A stretch of DNA of 64,000 nt. It comes from Blastococcus fimeti. GTDB taxonomy: Bacteria; Actinomycetota; Actinomycetes; Mycobacteriales; Geodermatophilaceae. The notes below the pieces were generated by a model. It was not told the origin of the DNA. It made no database searches and worked only from the letters and a program-made list of their open reading frames with translations. The stretch covers positions 186,001 through 250,000 of the forward strand of contig FNAW01000003.1 in the NCBI GenBank assembly GCA_900102115.1, given 5' to 3'. The position numbers were made by a program, and so were the translations under genes. Numbering within the stretch: the first letter of the stretch is position 1; each line of letters begins with the position of its first letter. Positions 19,831 to 28,026 of this stretch are shown here, in pieces.

Positions 19831-19889
19831 CAGCTGCTCTCCGTCACGCCGGGGATCTGGTCGCGGACGATCTTCGAGGTCTTGGCCAT
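19827..19889 (-). pseudogene. rpsN2: Remnant of zinc-free S14 (rpsN2) joining its two ends
   Basis: The 20-codon frame reads [20 protein letters not shown]. The first ten residues match the S14 N-terminus (MAKKSKI-type) and the last eight match its C-terminus (PGVRKSSW-type). About 80 internal codons are missing without loss of frame. It occupies the expected rpsN slot between rpmG and rpsR. Its ATG is one base after the rpmG stop and its TGA overlaps the rpsR GTG, so coupling is preserved. It cannot make S14. Whether the peptide has any role is unknown. Confidence 0.8.
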
Positions 19890-19890
19890 C

Positions 19891-20058
19891 TCAGCGTTCC
19901 TCCCGGAATTCGACGTGCCTGCGGACGATCGGGTCGTACGTGCGCAGCACGAGCCGGCCGGGGTCGTTGCGGCGGTTCTTCCGGGTGACGTAGGTGTAGC
20001 CGGTTCCCGCGGTGGACGTGAGGCGGACGATCGGCCGGATGTCGGTCGCGCGGGCCAT
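19891..20058 (-). CDS. rpmG2: 50S ribosomal protein L33, zinc-free paralogue
   Basis: 55-residue L33 ([20 protein letters not shown], then [11 protein letters not shown]). It lacks the CxxC pairs of zinc-binding L33, so it is a C-minus form. The ATG overlaps the TGA of rpmB2 by one base. Second gene of the Zur-type operon. A much longer frame reading through it is spurious. Confidence 0.93.
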   Translation of the reverse strand: MARATDIRPIVRLTSTAGTGYTYVTRKNRRNDPGRLVLRTYDPIVRRHVEFREER

Positions 20059-20324
20059 CAGCCGCGCCGCCCGGGGCCCAGGCGCCGGCGGACGTCGGGG
20101 TCGGTCGCGCGCAGCCGTGCCACGACGGCCTCGATGCCCTGGGCGTCGATCGTCGTGATCCCCTTCGCCGAGACCGTCAGCCGGATCCAGCGGTTCTCCC
20201 CGGGGAACAAGAACCGCTTGCGCTGCAGGTTGGGATCGAACCGGCGTGGCGTGCGCCGGTGCGAGTGGCTGACGCTCCTGCCGAAGCCGGGGCGTCGGCC
20301 GGTCACCTCGCAGTAGGTGGCCAT
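20058..20324 (-). CDS. rpmB2: 50S ribosomal protein L28, zinc-free paralogue
   Basis: 88-residue L28 with the conserved [15 protein letters not shown] start and [12 protein letters not shown]. Only one Cys remains (Cys5), so the zinc-binding CxxC sets are absent. Ribosome binding site GGAGGGG lies just before the ATG. First gene of the operon; its -10 candidate TACAGT (complement of 20372-20377) touches the 21-bp palindrome proposed as the Zur box. Confidence 0.93.
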   Translation of the reverse strand: MATYCEVTGRRPGFGRSVSHSHRRTPRRFDPNLQRKRFLFPGENRWIRLTVSAKGITTIDAQGIEAVVARLRATDPDVRRRLGPGRRG

Positions 20325-20375
20325 GGCCCCTCCAGTGGTCGTCGCCCCATTGTCCGGGGCGGAGTAGGACCACTG

Positions 20376-20396
20376 TAACGAGAACGGTTCTCGTTA
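20376..20396. promoter_or_regulatory. Zur-type operator in divergent zinc-limitation promoter
   Basis: TAACGAGAAC and GTTCTCGTTA form a perfect 21-bp palindrome around a central G. It overlaps the -35/spacer region of the rightward gene and the -10 edge of the leftward operon. Position, symmetry and gene content (zinc-free ribosomal proteins, COG0523 protein) all point to Zur. A related sequence lies before znuA. Confidence 0.85.
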
Positions 20397-20400
20397 TGAG

Positions 20401-20406
20401 TAGGCT
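20401..20406 (+). promoter_or_regulatory. -10 hexamer for leaderless COG0523 gene
   Basis: TAGGCT followed by six bases and the ATG at 20413; the Zur-type palindrome ends five bases upstream, so repressor binding would occlude RNA polymerase. Confidence 0.55.
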
Positions 20407-20412
20407 GGGGTC

Positions 20413-21684
20413 ATGGCGCTCTCCCGAACCCCTGTGGTGCTCGTCACGGGCCTGGAGGCCCGCCACTGCAGCCGGGTGAGCCGTGAGCTCCTCGCCCGGT
20501 CCGGGACGGTGGTCGTGCACCACGACGTGAGCCGCCTGGGCGAGGGTGTCGTGCTGCGGACCGTCACCCGGCACACCCGGGACGGCATCGTCGAGGACCG
20601 CACCTCGGTCGAGCTGGCCCACGGCTGCCTCTCCTGCACGCTCCGCCTGGACCTGCTGCCCCTCCTGCGCGCGCTCGGCGGAGAGCGTGACGTCCGCCGC
20701 GTCGTGCTGCAACTGGACCCGGCCCTGGAGCCGGAGCACCTGTGCTGGTCCATCCAGAACGTCGTCCTGGACGACGTTCCCGCCGACCCCGACGGCACCG
20801 CTCGCGACCGGGTCGAGCTCGCCGGAGTGCTGGCCGTGATCGACGGCCGGACCTGGCTCGACGACGTGACCGGCGGCGACGAACTCGCCGACCGAGGTCT
20901 GGCGGCCACGCCCGACGACGACCGGACGGTCGCCCAGGTCGGGATCGGCCAGGTGGCCTTCGCCGACGCCGTGCTCCTGGCCGGCGGGCCGGTGGACGAA
21001 TGGTCGGCGGCCCGGCTCGATGCCGTCCTCGACCGGCTCGTCGCGGGGGTCCCGCGCGCCGACGTGGCCGTCGGCGCGGAGAAGGTCCTGGCCGCCGTGC
21101 CGTCGGGCTCGCGCCATGGCCGGCCCACCTCCCCGCACGACCCGCTGTTCCCGGGGCACCCGCCCCTCGGTGAGGACGTCGGCGTCGGCGTGGTCCGGTT
21201 CGCCGCCGTGCGCCCGTTCCACCCGGAGCGGCTGCACGAGGCGCTGGACGTGCTCCTCGAGGGCGTGGTGGTCGGCCGCGGCCGGATCTGGCTGGCCAGC
21301 CAGCACGATCGCGCCCTCTGGATGGAGTCCGCCGGTCAGGGGCTGCGCGTGGGTGACGCCGGCCCGTGGCTGGTCACGTTGCCCGACGACGGCCCGGAGT
21401 GGGCCGACGTCACACCCGAGCGCCAGGTGGCCGCTGCCCTGCGCTGGGACCCCGTGCACGGCGACCGCTGCACGGAGATCGCCGTGCTCTCGCACCGGCA
21501 GCCGGGCGCCGCGATCATCGCCGCCCTCGACGTCGCGCTGCTCACCGACGACGAGTACGCCGCGGGCCCCGATGCGTGGCGTGCCCTGCCCGACCCCTTC
21601 GGCTCCTGGCACGAGGACCCCTGCGAGGCCACCCCCGCGCCCGACGACCGGGCGTCCACCACCGAACGAGAGGACCGATCCTGA
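20413..21684 (+). CDS. COG0523 (CobW/ZNG-like) protein with degenerate P-loop
   Basis: 423-residue protein of the CobW/CobW-C family, whose Zur-regulated members act as zinc metallochaperone GTPases. The CxCC-type metal motif survives as GCLSC (71-75) in [16 protein letters not shown], and the C-terminal CobW_C domain is present ([17 protein letters not shown]). The Walker A motif GxxGxGKT is replaced by [15 protein letters not shown], so classical GTP binding is doubtful. Related P-loop-less forms occur in actinobacterial zinc operons. The ATG follows a TAGGCT -10 by six bases and lies beside the Zur-type box. It overlaps rpmE2 by 1 bp. Confidence 0.85.
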   Translation: MALSRTPVVLVTGLEARHCSRVSRELLARSGTVVVHHDVSRLGEGVVLRTVTRHTRDGIVEDRTSVELAHGCLSCTLRLDLLPLLRALGGERDVRRVVLQLDPALEPEHLCWSIQNVVLDDVPADPDGTARDRVELAGVLAVIDGRTWLDDVTGGDELADRGLAATPDDDRTVAQVGIGQVAFADAVLLAGGPVDEWSAARLDAVLDRLVAGVPRADVAVGAEKVLAAVPSGSRHGRPTSPHDPLFPGHPPLGEDVGVGVVRFAAVRPFHPERLHEALDVLLEGVVVGRGRIWLASQHDRALWMESAGQGLRVGDAGPWLVTLPDDGPEWADVTPERQVAAALRWDPVHGDRCTEIAVLSHRQPGAAIIAALDVALLTDDEYAAGPDAWRALPDPFGSWHEDPCEATPAPDDRASTTEREDRS

Positions 21685-21950
21685 TGCGATCCGGCATCCA
21701 CCCCGAGTACCGCGCCGTCGTCTTCCGCGACGCCGCGAGCGGTGCCACGTACCGCATGCGCTCCACGGTCGCCACGGATCAGACCATCGAGATCGACGGC
21801 GAGGTCCTGCCGCTGGTCACCGTCGACATCTCCGCCGCCTCGCACCCCTTCTGGACCGGCAACCAGCGGGTCCTCGACACGGCCGGGCGCGTCGAGCGCT
21901 TCCACCAGCGGTACGGCCGGCGCTCGACCGCGCCGTCGACGGAGGGCTGA
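21684..21950 (+). CDS. rpmE2: 50S ribosomal protein L31 type B (zinc-free)
   Basis: 88-residue type B L31 starting [20 protein letters not shown]. It contains no cysteine, unlike the zinc-binding type A form, and has the conserved [16 protein letters not shown]. The ATG overlaps the upstream TGA (TGATG). It belongs to the rightward arm of the Zur-type regulon, with L32 next. Confidence 0.95.
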   Translation: MRSGIHPEYRAVVFRDAASGATYRMRSTVATDQTIEIDGEVLPLVTVDISAASHPFWTGNQRVLDTAGRVERFHQRYGRRSTAPSTEG

Positions 21951-21953
21951 GCG

Positions 21954-22115
21954 GTGGCGGTCCCGAAGCGGCGCACCGCGAGGTCACGGACCCGCTCCCG
22001 CAAGGCGCAGTGGAAGGCGACGCCGGTCGCACTCGTGCGGATCCGGGTCGACGGCCAGGAGCGGCTCGTCCCGGCCCGCCTGCGCAGGGCCTACGAGCGC
22101 GGGCTCCTGCCGTGA
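21954..22115 (+). CDS. rpmF2: 50S ribosomal protein L32, zinc-free paralogue
   Basis: 53-residue L32 beginning MAVPKRRTARSRTRSR followed by KAQWKATPV. It lacks the CxxC and second Cys pair of zinc-binding L32. The GTG start lies 3 bases after the rpmE2 stop. The gene is too short for most ORF filters, but the N-terminus is unmistakable. It overlaps the next gene by 4 bp. Confidence 0.92.
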   Translation: MAVPKRRTARSRTRSRKAQWKATPVALVRIRVDGQERLVPARLRRAYERGLLP

Positions 22116-22492
22116 CCGGCGACGGGCCGGTCGTGGCGATGTGCCTGGGGCGGAGCTGCGCCTCGTCCGCAGGTGCGGCGGCGGCCGAGGAGTCGGTGGC
22201 CGCGGCGGTGCGGGACACCCCCGGGGCCGTCCTGGTCACCACCGGGTGCCTCGGCCCGTGCGCCCTCGCTGCCGTGGCGGCGGTGGCCCACCGGTCGGCT
22301 TCGCAGGCGTGCTCGGGCCGGACGCTCTGGCTGGCCGGCGTGCACGACGCGGAGCGTCAGGACGCGCTCGCCGCCTGGGTGCGCGCGGGCGGGCCCGGCG
22401 CGTCGGCCGAGCCGGACGACGGACTGCCCGCGACGCTCGTCCCGGCCGCCGCCGCCCTGGGCGCGCCGATCCGGTTCGCCGGGGGGCGGTGA
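22112..22492 (+). CDS. Thioredoxin-like [2Fe-2S] ferredoxin-type protein
   Basis: 126-residue protein with Cys11 and Cys16 (MCLGRSCASS) and a later GCLGPCA pair (C-x3-C). This resembles the thioredoxin-fold [2Fe-2S] ferredoxin layout. It is the last gene of the rightward zinc-limitation operon, with GTG overlapping the rpmF2 stop. A metal-handling or redox role under zinc starvation is inferred from context only. It converges on zur with a 13-base gap. Confidence 0.6.
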   Translation: MTGDGPVVAMCLGRSCASSAGAAAAEESVAAAVRDTPGAVLVTTGCLGPCALAAVAAVAHRSASQACSGRTLWLAGVHDAERQDALAAWVRAGGPGASAEPDDGLPATLVPAAAALGAPIRFAGGR

Positions 22493-22505
22493 GCGGGGAG
22501 AGCGC

Positions 22506-22934
22506 TCAGGAGCGAGCGGCGGCGGTGCACTCCGCGCAGGTGCCGAAGACCTCGACCTGGTGCTGGACCTCGGAGAATCCGTGCTCCGCGGCCATCTTCG
22601 AGGCCCACCGCTCGACCGGCGGGTCGGTGACCTCCACCGTCCGGCCGCACGAGCGGCAGACGAGGTGGTGGTGGTGCACGGGGGAGCAGCGGCGGTACGC
22701 CGCCTCGCCGTCGGAGCCGCGCAGGACGTCGAGCTGACCGTCGTCCACCAGGGCCTGCAGTGCCCGGTAGACGGTCGCGAGACCCACGCTGTCACCACGT
22801 TCGCGGAGCAGTGCGTGCAGGTCCTGGGCGCTGCGGAAGCCGTCCAGCTCGTCCAGCAGCGCGACCAGCGCGCTGCGCTGCCGGGTGGTGCGACGGCCGG
22901 GGAGCTCGGCGGAGACCGGCTCGGTCATGGTCAC
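22506..22934 (-). CDS. zur: Fur-family zinc uptake regulator
   Basis: 142-residue Fur-type repressor. The winged helix includes FRSAQDLHALLRERGDSVGL and TVYRALQ. Structural zinc ligands Cys93, Cys96, Cys133 and Cys136 are present, and HHHH at 87-90 lies in the sensory region. It is called Zur rather than Fur because it is the third cistron after znuC and znuB and faces the zinc-limitation genes. The GTG start overlaps the znuB stop; ATG at 22928 is an alternative. With znuABC it would be autorepressed by zinc. Confidence 0.92.
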   Translation of the reverse strand: MTMTEPVSAELPGRRTTRQRSALVALLDELDGFRSAQDLHALLRERGDSVGLATVYRALQALVDDGQLDVLRGSDGEAAYRRCSPVHHHHLVCRSCGRTVEVTDPPVERWASKMAAEHGFSEVQHQVEVFGTCAECTAAARS

Positions 22935-23953
22935 CCCGTCCTTCTGTCCTGGGGAGCGCCCACCGGGCCCGCTCCGTGCTCGTCGTAGTGCACCCCCTCG
23001 CCCGTCCGATGCGGCGCGTGGCGGTGACCGTCGTGGTCGTAGTCCACGTGGTCGTCGTGCAGCACCCGGGGGTGACCGCAGTCCTCGCCGTGCTCGTGCG
23101 GGTGGGCGTCGTGGACGTCGACCCTACGCCGGTGGCGTCGGCGGGCCGTCCGGTCCCGGACCGCGACGCCGGCGGAGACCAGCAGGAACAGCGCGATGGC
23201 GATCAGCACGATCGTGCCGCCCGACGGCGTGCCGCTGTAGAAGGACGTGGCCGTCCCGGAGACGCTGACCACCACCCCGATCCCGCAGGCGAGCAGCAGG
23301 GTCTGGCGGAAGCTGCGGGCGAGGAGCTGGGCGACGGCGCTGGGGACGATCATCAGCGCGCTGATCAGCAGCAGCCCGACCACGCGCATCGACAGCACGA
23401 CGGTGGAGGCGACCAGCGCGGCGAGCACGATGTTGAGACCGAGCACCGGCAGGCCGACCGCGCGGGCGTACTCCTCGTCGTCGCTGACCGCGTACAGCCG
23501 CTGGCCCAGCAGGGCCACGCTCAGCAGCACCACGACGCAGATGCCCGCGAAGACCACGACGTCCTGGGGGCTGGTCGTGGTGATCGCGCCGAAGAGGTAG
23601 GAGTCGAGGTTCGTGGCCTGACCGCGAGGCGCGAGGCTGAGCAGCACCACGCCCCCGGCGATGCCCCCGTAGAAGAGGACCGCGAGCGCGACGTCGCCGC
23701 TGGTCCGACCACGCGCACGGACCAGCTCGATCAGCACCGCTCCGAGGATGGCGGCGACGAGGGCCGTCCAGACCGGGCTGGTCGCGGTGAGCACGCCGAC
23801 GGCGACGCCGGTCAGGGCGACGTGCCCCAGGCCGTCGCCGAGCAGCGACAGCCGGCGCTGCACGAGGAAGACGCCGACCGCGGGGGCGACCAGCCCCACC
23901 ATCAACGAGGCGAGCAGCGCCCGCTGCATGAAGTCGTAGTCGAGGATGTCCAC
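22931..23953 (-). CDS. znuB: Zinc ABC transporter permease ZnuB
   Basis: 340-residue permease with eight or more hydrophobic helices over residues 1-270 (FLVQRRLSLLGDGLGHVALTG is the family hallmark). The last 65 residues form a hydrophilic tail with 14 histidines (for example HDAHPHEHGEDCGH and DYDHDGHRHAPH), which is not part of the usual ZnuB fold and may hold zinc on the cytoplasmic side. It lies one base after znuC and overlaps zur by 4 bp. Confidence 0.93.
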   Translation of the reverse strand: MDILDYDFMQRALLASLMVGLVAPAVGVFLVQRRLSLLGDGLGHVALTGVAVGVLTATSPVWTALVAAILGAVLIELVRARGRTSGDVALAVLFYGGIAGGVVLLSLAPRGQATNLDSYLFGAITTTSPQDVVVFAGICVVVLLSVALLGQRLYAVSDDEEYARAVGLPVLGLNIVLAALVASTVVLSMRVVGLLLISALMIVPSAVAQLLARSFRQTLLLACGIGVVVSVSGTATSFYSGTPSGGTIVLIAIALFLLVSAGVAVRDRTARRRHRRRVDVHDAHPHEHGEDCGHPRVLHDDHVDYDHDGHRHAPHRTGEGVHYDEHGAGPVGAPQDRRTG

Positions 23954-23954
23954 G

Positions 23955-24773
23955 TCAGTGCTCCTGGTCGCCCGGGCGGCGCGACCGCGTCGTCACGGTG
24001 GGCTGGTCCTGGCGGTACCCGCCGGGCTCACGGCCGGGCGGGTGGTGGTGCATGCCGGGCTCCTCGTGCGCGGCCGCCTGCGACAGCGGCCCGTCGTGGA
24101 CCACCCTGCCGTGGTCGACCACGACCGCCCGGCGGAGGACGCCGGCCAGCGGGGCGGTCTCGTGGGTCACGACCACCAGGGTCGTGCCGGCGGCGGAGAT
24201 GCGCGCGAGCACGGTGGCCAGCGATTCCTGGCTCGCGGAGTCCACGCCGGCCGTGGGTTCGTCCATGATCAGCAGCTCGGGTTCGGCGGCCAGTGCCCGG
24301 GCGACCAGCACCCGCCGCTGCTGACCGCCGGACAGCGAGGCGACGGGGTCGTCCAGCCGGTCGGCGAGCCCGACCTCGGCGACCGCGTCGGCGACGGCCG
24401 CCCGGTCGGCCGGCCGGAGCCGGCGCAGCAGCCCCAGCCGGGCCAGCCGCCCGACGCCGACCACCTCGCGCACGGTGGCGGGGACGGCGCCGCTGACGGT
24501 GTGGCGCTGGGGGACGTATCCCACCCGGCCCCGCTCGCGGAGTCCGCCGACCGGCGCGCCCAGGACGCGCACGTCCCCGCCCAGCACGGTGGCGAGCCCG
24601 AGCAGCCCGCGGGCCAGCGTCGTCTTCCCCGAGCCGTTGGACCCGAGGACGGCCACCGCCTCGCCGGCGCCGATGGTCAGGTCGACGTCCCGCACGATGG
24701 CCACGTCGCCGTAGCCGATCGTGGCGGAGTGCAGCTCGACAGCTGCCGGACCGGCCGGGCGGGAGTCGCTCAC
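23955..24773 (-). CDS. znuC: Zinc ABC transporter ATPase ZnuC
   Basis: 272-residue ATPase that powers zinc import through ZnuB. Walker A is GSNGSGKTT, signature LSGGQQRR and Walker B LLIMDEPTAGVD. The C-terminus has a short extension with HEEPGMHHHPPG, a possible metal-binding patch. It overlaps znuA by 4 bp. Operon order is znuA-znuC-znuB-zur. Confidence 0.95.
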   Translation of the reverse strand: MSDSRPAGPAAVELHSATIGYGDVAIVRDVDLTIGAGEAVAVLGSNGSGKTTLARGLLGLATVLGGDVRVLGAPVGGLRERGRVGYVPQRHTVSGAVPATVREVVGVGRLARLGLLRRLRPADRAAVADAVAEVGLADRLDDPVASLSGGQQRRVLVARALAAEPELLIMDEPTAGVDSASQESLATVLARISAAGTTLVVVTHETAPLAGVLRRAVVVDHGRVVHDGPLSQAAAHEEPGMHHHPPGREPGGYRQDQPTVTTRSRRPGDQEH

Positions 24774-25759
24774 GAGCAGGACTGGCCCGCCTGCAGGACG
24801 GCGAGGTTGGCGCGCATGACGGCGAGGTAGTCGTCGCCGGCCGACTCGTCGGTCAGGCCCTCGAGCGGGTCGAGGACGGCGGTGCGGACGCCGGCCTCGT
24901 CGGCAACGGTCTCGGCGATCGCCGGGTCGACGAGCGTCTCGGTGTAGACGGTGGTGACCCCCCGCTCGGCGACCAGGGCGGAGATCTCGGCCAGCTGGGC
25001 GGGCGAGGGCTCGGTGCTGGGGCTCAACCCGGAGATGCCGACCACCTCGAGACCGTAGCGCTCACCGAGGTAGCCGAAGGCCTCGTGGCTGCTGACCAGG
25101 GTGTCGACGGCGCAGCCGCTGAGGCCCTCGCTCATCTCCTGGTCGAGCGACTCGAGATCTGCCCGGAGCGCAGCGGCGTTCTCCTCGTAGGTGTCCGCGC
25201 CCTCGGGGTCGAGCTCGGTCAGCTGCTCGGCGAGGGCGTCGCCCACGTCGGCGAGGCGGGTCGGGTCCAGCCAGAAGTGCGGGTCCGTGGACTCCTCGCC
25301 CTCGGTGTGGCCCTCCTCCTCGGCGTGCTCCTCCTCCGCGTGCTCCTCCTCGCCCTCGTGCTCGTGGTCGTGCCCCTCGGAGGTGAGCGAGAGGTTCGCC
25401 GCCTCGGCGGCGTCCCACGCGTGGTCGCCGGCCTGGGACTCGGCGGCCTCGTCGACGGCGGCCTGGAAGCCGCCGAGGTAGACCAGCAGGTCGGCGTCCG
25501 AGACGCCGGCGACGTCGCGCGGTGTCAGCTCGAGGTCGTGCGGCTCGGCGCCCGGAGTGGTGAGGGAGGAGACGTCGATCCGATCCCCGCCGATCCGCTC
25601 GGCGGCCCACTCGAGGGGATAGAAGCCGGCGACGACGCTGAGGCGATCGCCATCGGGCCCGGCGCCACCACCGCCGTCGTCACCGCCGCAGCCGGCGAGG
25701 ACGAGCAGGGACGCAGCGGCCGCCGCGAGGGCCGAGCGGCGGGCGAGCGACTTGTTCAT
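24770..25759 (-). CDS. znuA: Zinc ABC transporter substrate-binding lipoprotein ZnuA
   Basis: 329-residue cluster A-I binding protein. A lipoprotein signal ends at the lipobox LAGC (Cys24). Metal ligands are expected at His73 (AEPHD), His161 (DPHFW) and a later His (SSHEAFGY). Residues 127-159 form an Asp/Glu/His loop (EGHDHEHEGEEEHAEEEH) diagnostic of zinc rather than manganese binding. The start at 25759 was chosen because a GATAAT -10 and a Zur-like box end directly before this ATG; ATG at 25768 is in frame but would overlap them. Confidence 0.95.
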   Translation of the reverse strand: MNKSLARRSALAAAAASLLVLAGCGGDDGGGGAGPDGDRLSVVAGFYPLEWAAERIGGDRIDVSSLTTPGAEPHDLELTPRDVAGVSDADLLVYLGGFQAAVDEAAESQAGDHAWDAAEAANLSLTSEGHDHEHEGEEEHAEEEHAEEEGHTEGEESTDPHFWLDPTRLADVGDALAEQLTELDPEGADTYEENAAALRADLESLDQEMSEGLSGCAVDTLVSSHEAFGYLGERYGLEVVGISGLSPSTEPSPAQLAEISALVAERGVTTVYTETLVDPAIAETVADEAGVRTAVLDPLEGLTDESAGDDYLAVMRANLAVLQAGQSCS

Positions 25760-25772
25760 GAGAACCATTATC
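25760..25772 (-). promoter_or_regulatory. Zur-like box and -10 of leaderless znuA
   Basis: On the minus strand GATAAT is followed by GGTTCTC and then ATG, giving a seven-base gap and a probable leaderless mRNA. The plus-strand core GAGAAC-C-ATTATC matches the 20376 operator core GAGAAC-G-GTTCTC in one arm fully and in 4 of 6 positions of the other. Confidence 0.65.
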
Positions 25773-25811
25773 CACAGCAGAACAGCATTCTGGAAATGTC
25801 CGGCCGCCGGG

Positions 25812-25817
25812 TAGGCT
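25812..25817 (+). promoter_or_regulatory. -10 hexamer for leaderless proA
   Basis: TAGGCT followed by six bases and the proA GTG at 25824, the same geometry as the COG0523 gene. Confidence 0.5.
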
Positions 25818-25823
25818 GGCTGC

Positions 25824-27089
25824 GTGTCGGAGATCTCACCGCTGCCGCTGATCGGCGCCGCCGCGCTGCGCGCCCGGTCGGCCGCGCGGGTCCTGCGCAC
25901 CCTGCCGACCGATGCCAAGGACGGCGCGCTGACGGCGATGGCCGAGGCGCTGGTCGAGCGCACCGACCAGGTCCTGGCCGCCAACGCCGTGGACGTGGCC
26001 GCCGCCCGGGCCGACGGGACCCCCGAGTCGACCGTCGACCGGCTGCGCCTGGACGCCGACCGGATCGCCGGAGTGGCCGCCGCGCTGCGCCAGCTGGTCG
26101 CGCTGCCCGACCCGGTGGGCGACGTCGTCCGCGGCTCACGGCTGCCCAACGGCCTCGAGCTGCGCCAGGTGCGGGTGCCCCTCGGCGTCGTCGGCATCGT
26201 CTACGAGGCGCGGCCGAACGTCACCGTCGACGCCGCCGGGCTCTGCCTCAAGAGCGGCAACGCCGCGCTGCTGCGCGGCTCGGCGTCGGCCTTCGCCACG
26301 AACACGGCCCTGATCGAGGTGCTGACCGAGGCGGGGGAGAAGGCCGGCCTGCCCGCCGGCTTCGTGGAGCTGCTGCCCGCCGACCGCGCGTCGGTGGGGG
26401 AGCTGCTGAACGCCCGCGGCCTGGTCGACGTGGTCATCCCGCGCGGCGGCGCCTCGCTGATCCAGCGGGTGGTGCGCGAGTCGCGGGTGCCGGTCATCGA
26501 GACCGGTGAGGGCAACTGCCACGTGTACGTCGACGCCTCCGCCGACCCGGCCATCGCCGAGGCGGTCGTGCTCAACTCCAAGACCCACCGGGTGAGCGTC
26601 TGCAACTCCGCGGAGACGCTGCTGGTGCACCGCGACGTCCCGTTCCTGCCGCGCCTGCTGCGCGCGCTGACCGACGCCGGCGTGACCGTCCACGGCGACT
26701 CGGCCGTGGTCGAGGCCGCCGGAGCCGGCGCGCCCGCCGTCCTCCCCGCCACCGACGAGGACTGGGCGGCGGAGTACCTGTCCATGGACATGGCGGTGCG
26801 CGTGGTCGATGACCTGCCCCAGGCGCTGGACCACATCGCGCGCTGGACCACCGGCCACACCGAGGCCATCGTGGCGGACTCCGCCACCGCCATCGCCGCC
26901 TTCACCGCGGGCGTCGACGCCGCCGCCGTGCTGGTCAACGCCTCCACCCGGTTCACCGACGGCGGAGAGTTCGGTTTCGGCGCCGAGATCGGCATCTCGA
27001 CCCAGAAGTTGCACGCCCGTGGCCCGCTCGGGCTCCCCGAGCTGACCTCGACCACCTACGTCGTCACCGGTCGTGGGCACGTCCGCTGA
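25824..27089 (+). CDS. proA: Gamma-glutamyl phosphate reductase
   Basis: 421-residue NADPH-dependent enzyme for the second step of proline synthesis. The aldehyde-dehydrogenase-like fold is seen in [20 protein letters not shown], and the catalytic Cys lies in [16 protein letters not shown]. It ends with the family stretch [19 protein letters not shown]. The GTG start follows a TAGGCT -10. It is separated from proB by the zinc island and is divergent from znuA, with 64 bases between starts. Confidence 0.96.
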   Translation: MSEISPLPLIGAAALRARSAARVLRTLPTDAKDGALTAMAEALVERTDQVLAANAVDVAAARADGTPESTVDRLRLDADRIAGVAAALRQLVALPDPVGDVVRGSRLPNGLELRQVRVPLGVVGIVYEARPNVTVDAAGLCLKSGNAALLRGSASAFATNTALIEVLTEAGEKAGLPAGFVELLPADRASVGELLNARGLVDVVIPRGGASLIQRVVRESRVPVIETGEGNCHVYVDASADPAIAEAVVLNSKTHRVSVCNSAETLLVHRDVPFLPRLLRALTDAGVTVHGDSAVVEAAGAGAPAVLPATDEDWAAEYLSMDMAVRVVDDLPQALDHIARWTTGHTEAIVADSATAIAAFTAGVDAAAVLVNASTRFTDGGEFGFGAEIGISTQKLHARGPLGLPELTSTTYVVTGRGHVR

Positions 27090-27138
27090 CCGGTCCGCCT
27101 TCACCTGCCCACCCACCCCGCCACCCGCTGGAGCCGTC

Positions 27139-28026
27139 TTGTCCCGTCCGCCGTCGCAGTCCCCGCACTTCTCGTCCGTCAGCGATGTCAGCAAGCGGCT
27201 GAGCGAGGCGGGCTACCTGCCCGACGCCCAGATCGCGACGACGGTCTTCCTCGCCGACCGGCTGGGCAAGCCGCTGCTGGTCGAGGGGCCCGCGGGCACC
27301 GGCAAGACCGAGCTCGCCAAGGCGCTGGCCACCGCCACCGGCTCGGACCTCATCCGGCTGCAGTGCTACGAGGGCCTGGACGAGGCCCGCGCGCTGTACG
27401 AGTGGAACTACAAGAAGCAGCTGCTGCGCATCCAGGCCTCGCAGGCCGAGGGCGGCGCGGACTGGGACTCCGTCCACGACGACATCTTCGGCGACGAGTT
27501 CCTGCTGTCCCGCCCGCTGCTGACCGCCATCCGGCGCACCGATCCCACCGTGCTGCTCATCGACGAGACCGACAAGGCCGACGTCGAGGTCGAGGGCCTG
27601 CTGCTGGAGGTCCTCTCGGACTTCCAGGTGACCATCCCCGAGCTCGGCACCATCACCGCCACCCGGCGGCCGATGGTCATCCTGACGTCCAACGCGACCC
27701 GCGAGCTGTCCGAGGCGCTCAAGCGCCGCTGCCTCTACCTGGCGCTGGACTACCCCTCGGCCGACCGCGAGCGCGAGATCGTGCTCTCCCGGGTGCCGGA
27801 CCTGGCACCGGGGCTGGCCGACCAGCTGGTCAAGACCGTGCGGGCGCTGCGGGCGATGGAGCTGAAGAAGTCGCCGTCGATCTCCGAGACGCTCGACTGG
27901 GCGCAGACGCTGCTCGAGCTGGGCCTGGACACCCTGGACGAGGGTGCGATGGCCTCCACCCTCGGGGTGGTGCTCAAGCACGCCAGCGACCAGGAGCGTG
28001 CCGCCGCCGAGCTCCGGCTCAACTGA
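27139..28026 (+). CDS. MoxR-family AAA+ ATPase
   Basis: 295-residue ATPase, often a chaperone that works with von Willebrand A proteins to assemble or activate enzyme complexes. Walker A is GPAGTGKT (50-57), Walker [11 protein letters not shown], and sensor 1 is [17 protein letters not shown]. The TTG at 27139 was chosen because GGAG lies just upstream and family members begin near here. A GTG at 27073 would overlap proA and lacks a ribosome binding site. Its stop overlaps the next ATG by 1 bp. Confidence 0.88.
   Translation: MSRPPSQSPHFSSVSDVSKRLSEAGYLPDAQIATTVFLADRLGKPLLVEGPAGTGKTELAKALATATGSDLIRLQCYEGLDEARALYEWNYKKQLLRIQASQAEGGADWDSVHDDIFGDEFLLSRPLLTAIRRTDPTVLLIDETDKADVEVEGLLLEVLSDFQVTIPELGTITATRRPMVILTSNATRELSEALKRRCLYLALDYPSADREREIVLSRVPDLAPGLADQLVKTVRALRAMELKKSPSISETLDWAQTLLELGLDTLDEGAMASTLGVVLKHASDQERAAAELRLN

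Noticed and set aside
25768..25776. Perfect DnaA box TTATCCACA as an origin element
   Set aside because: A single isolated copy in a promoter; not an origin. Mentioned under the znuA finding only.
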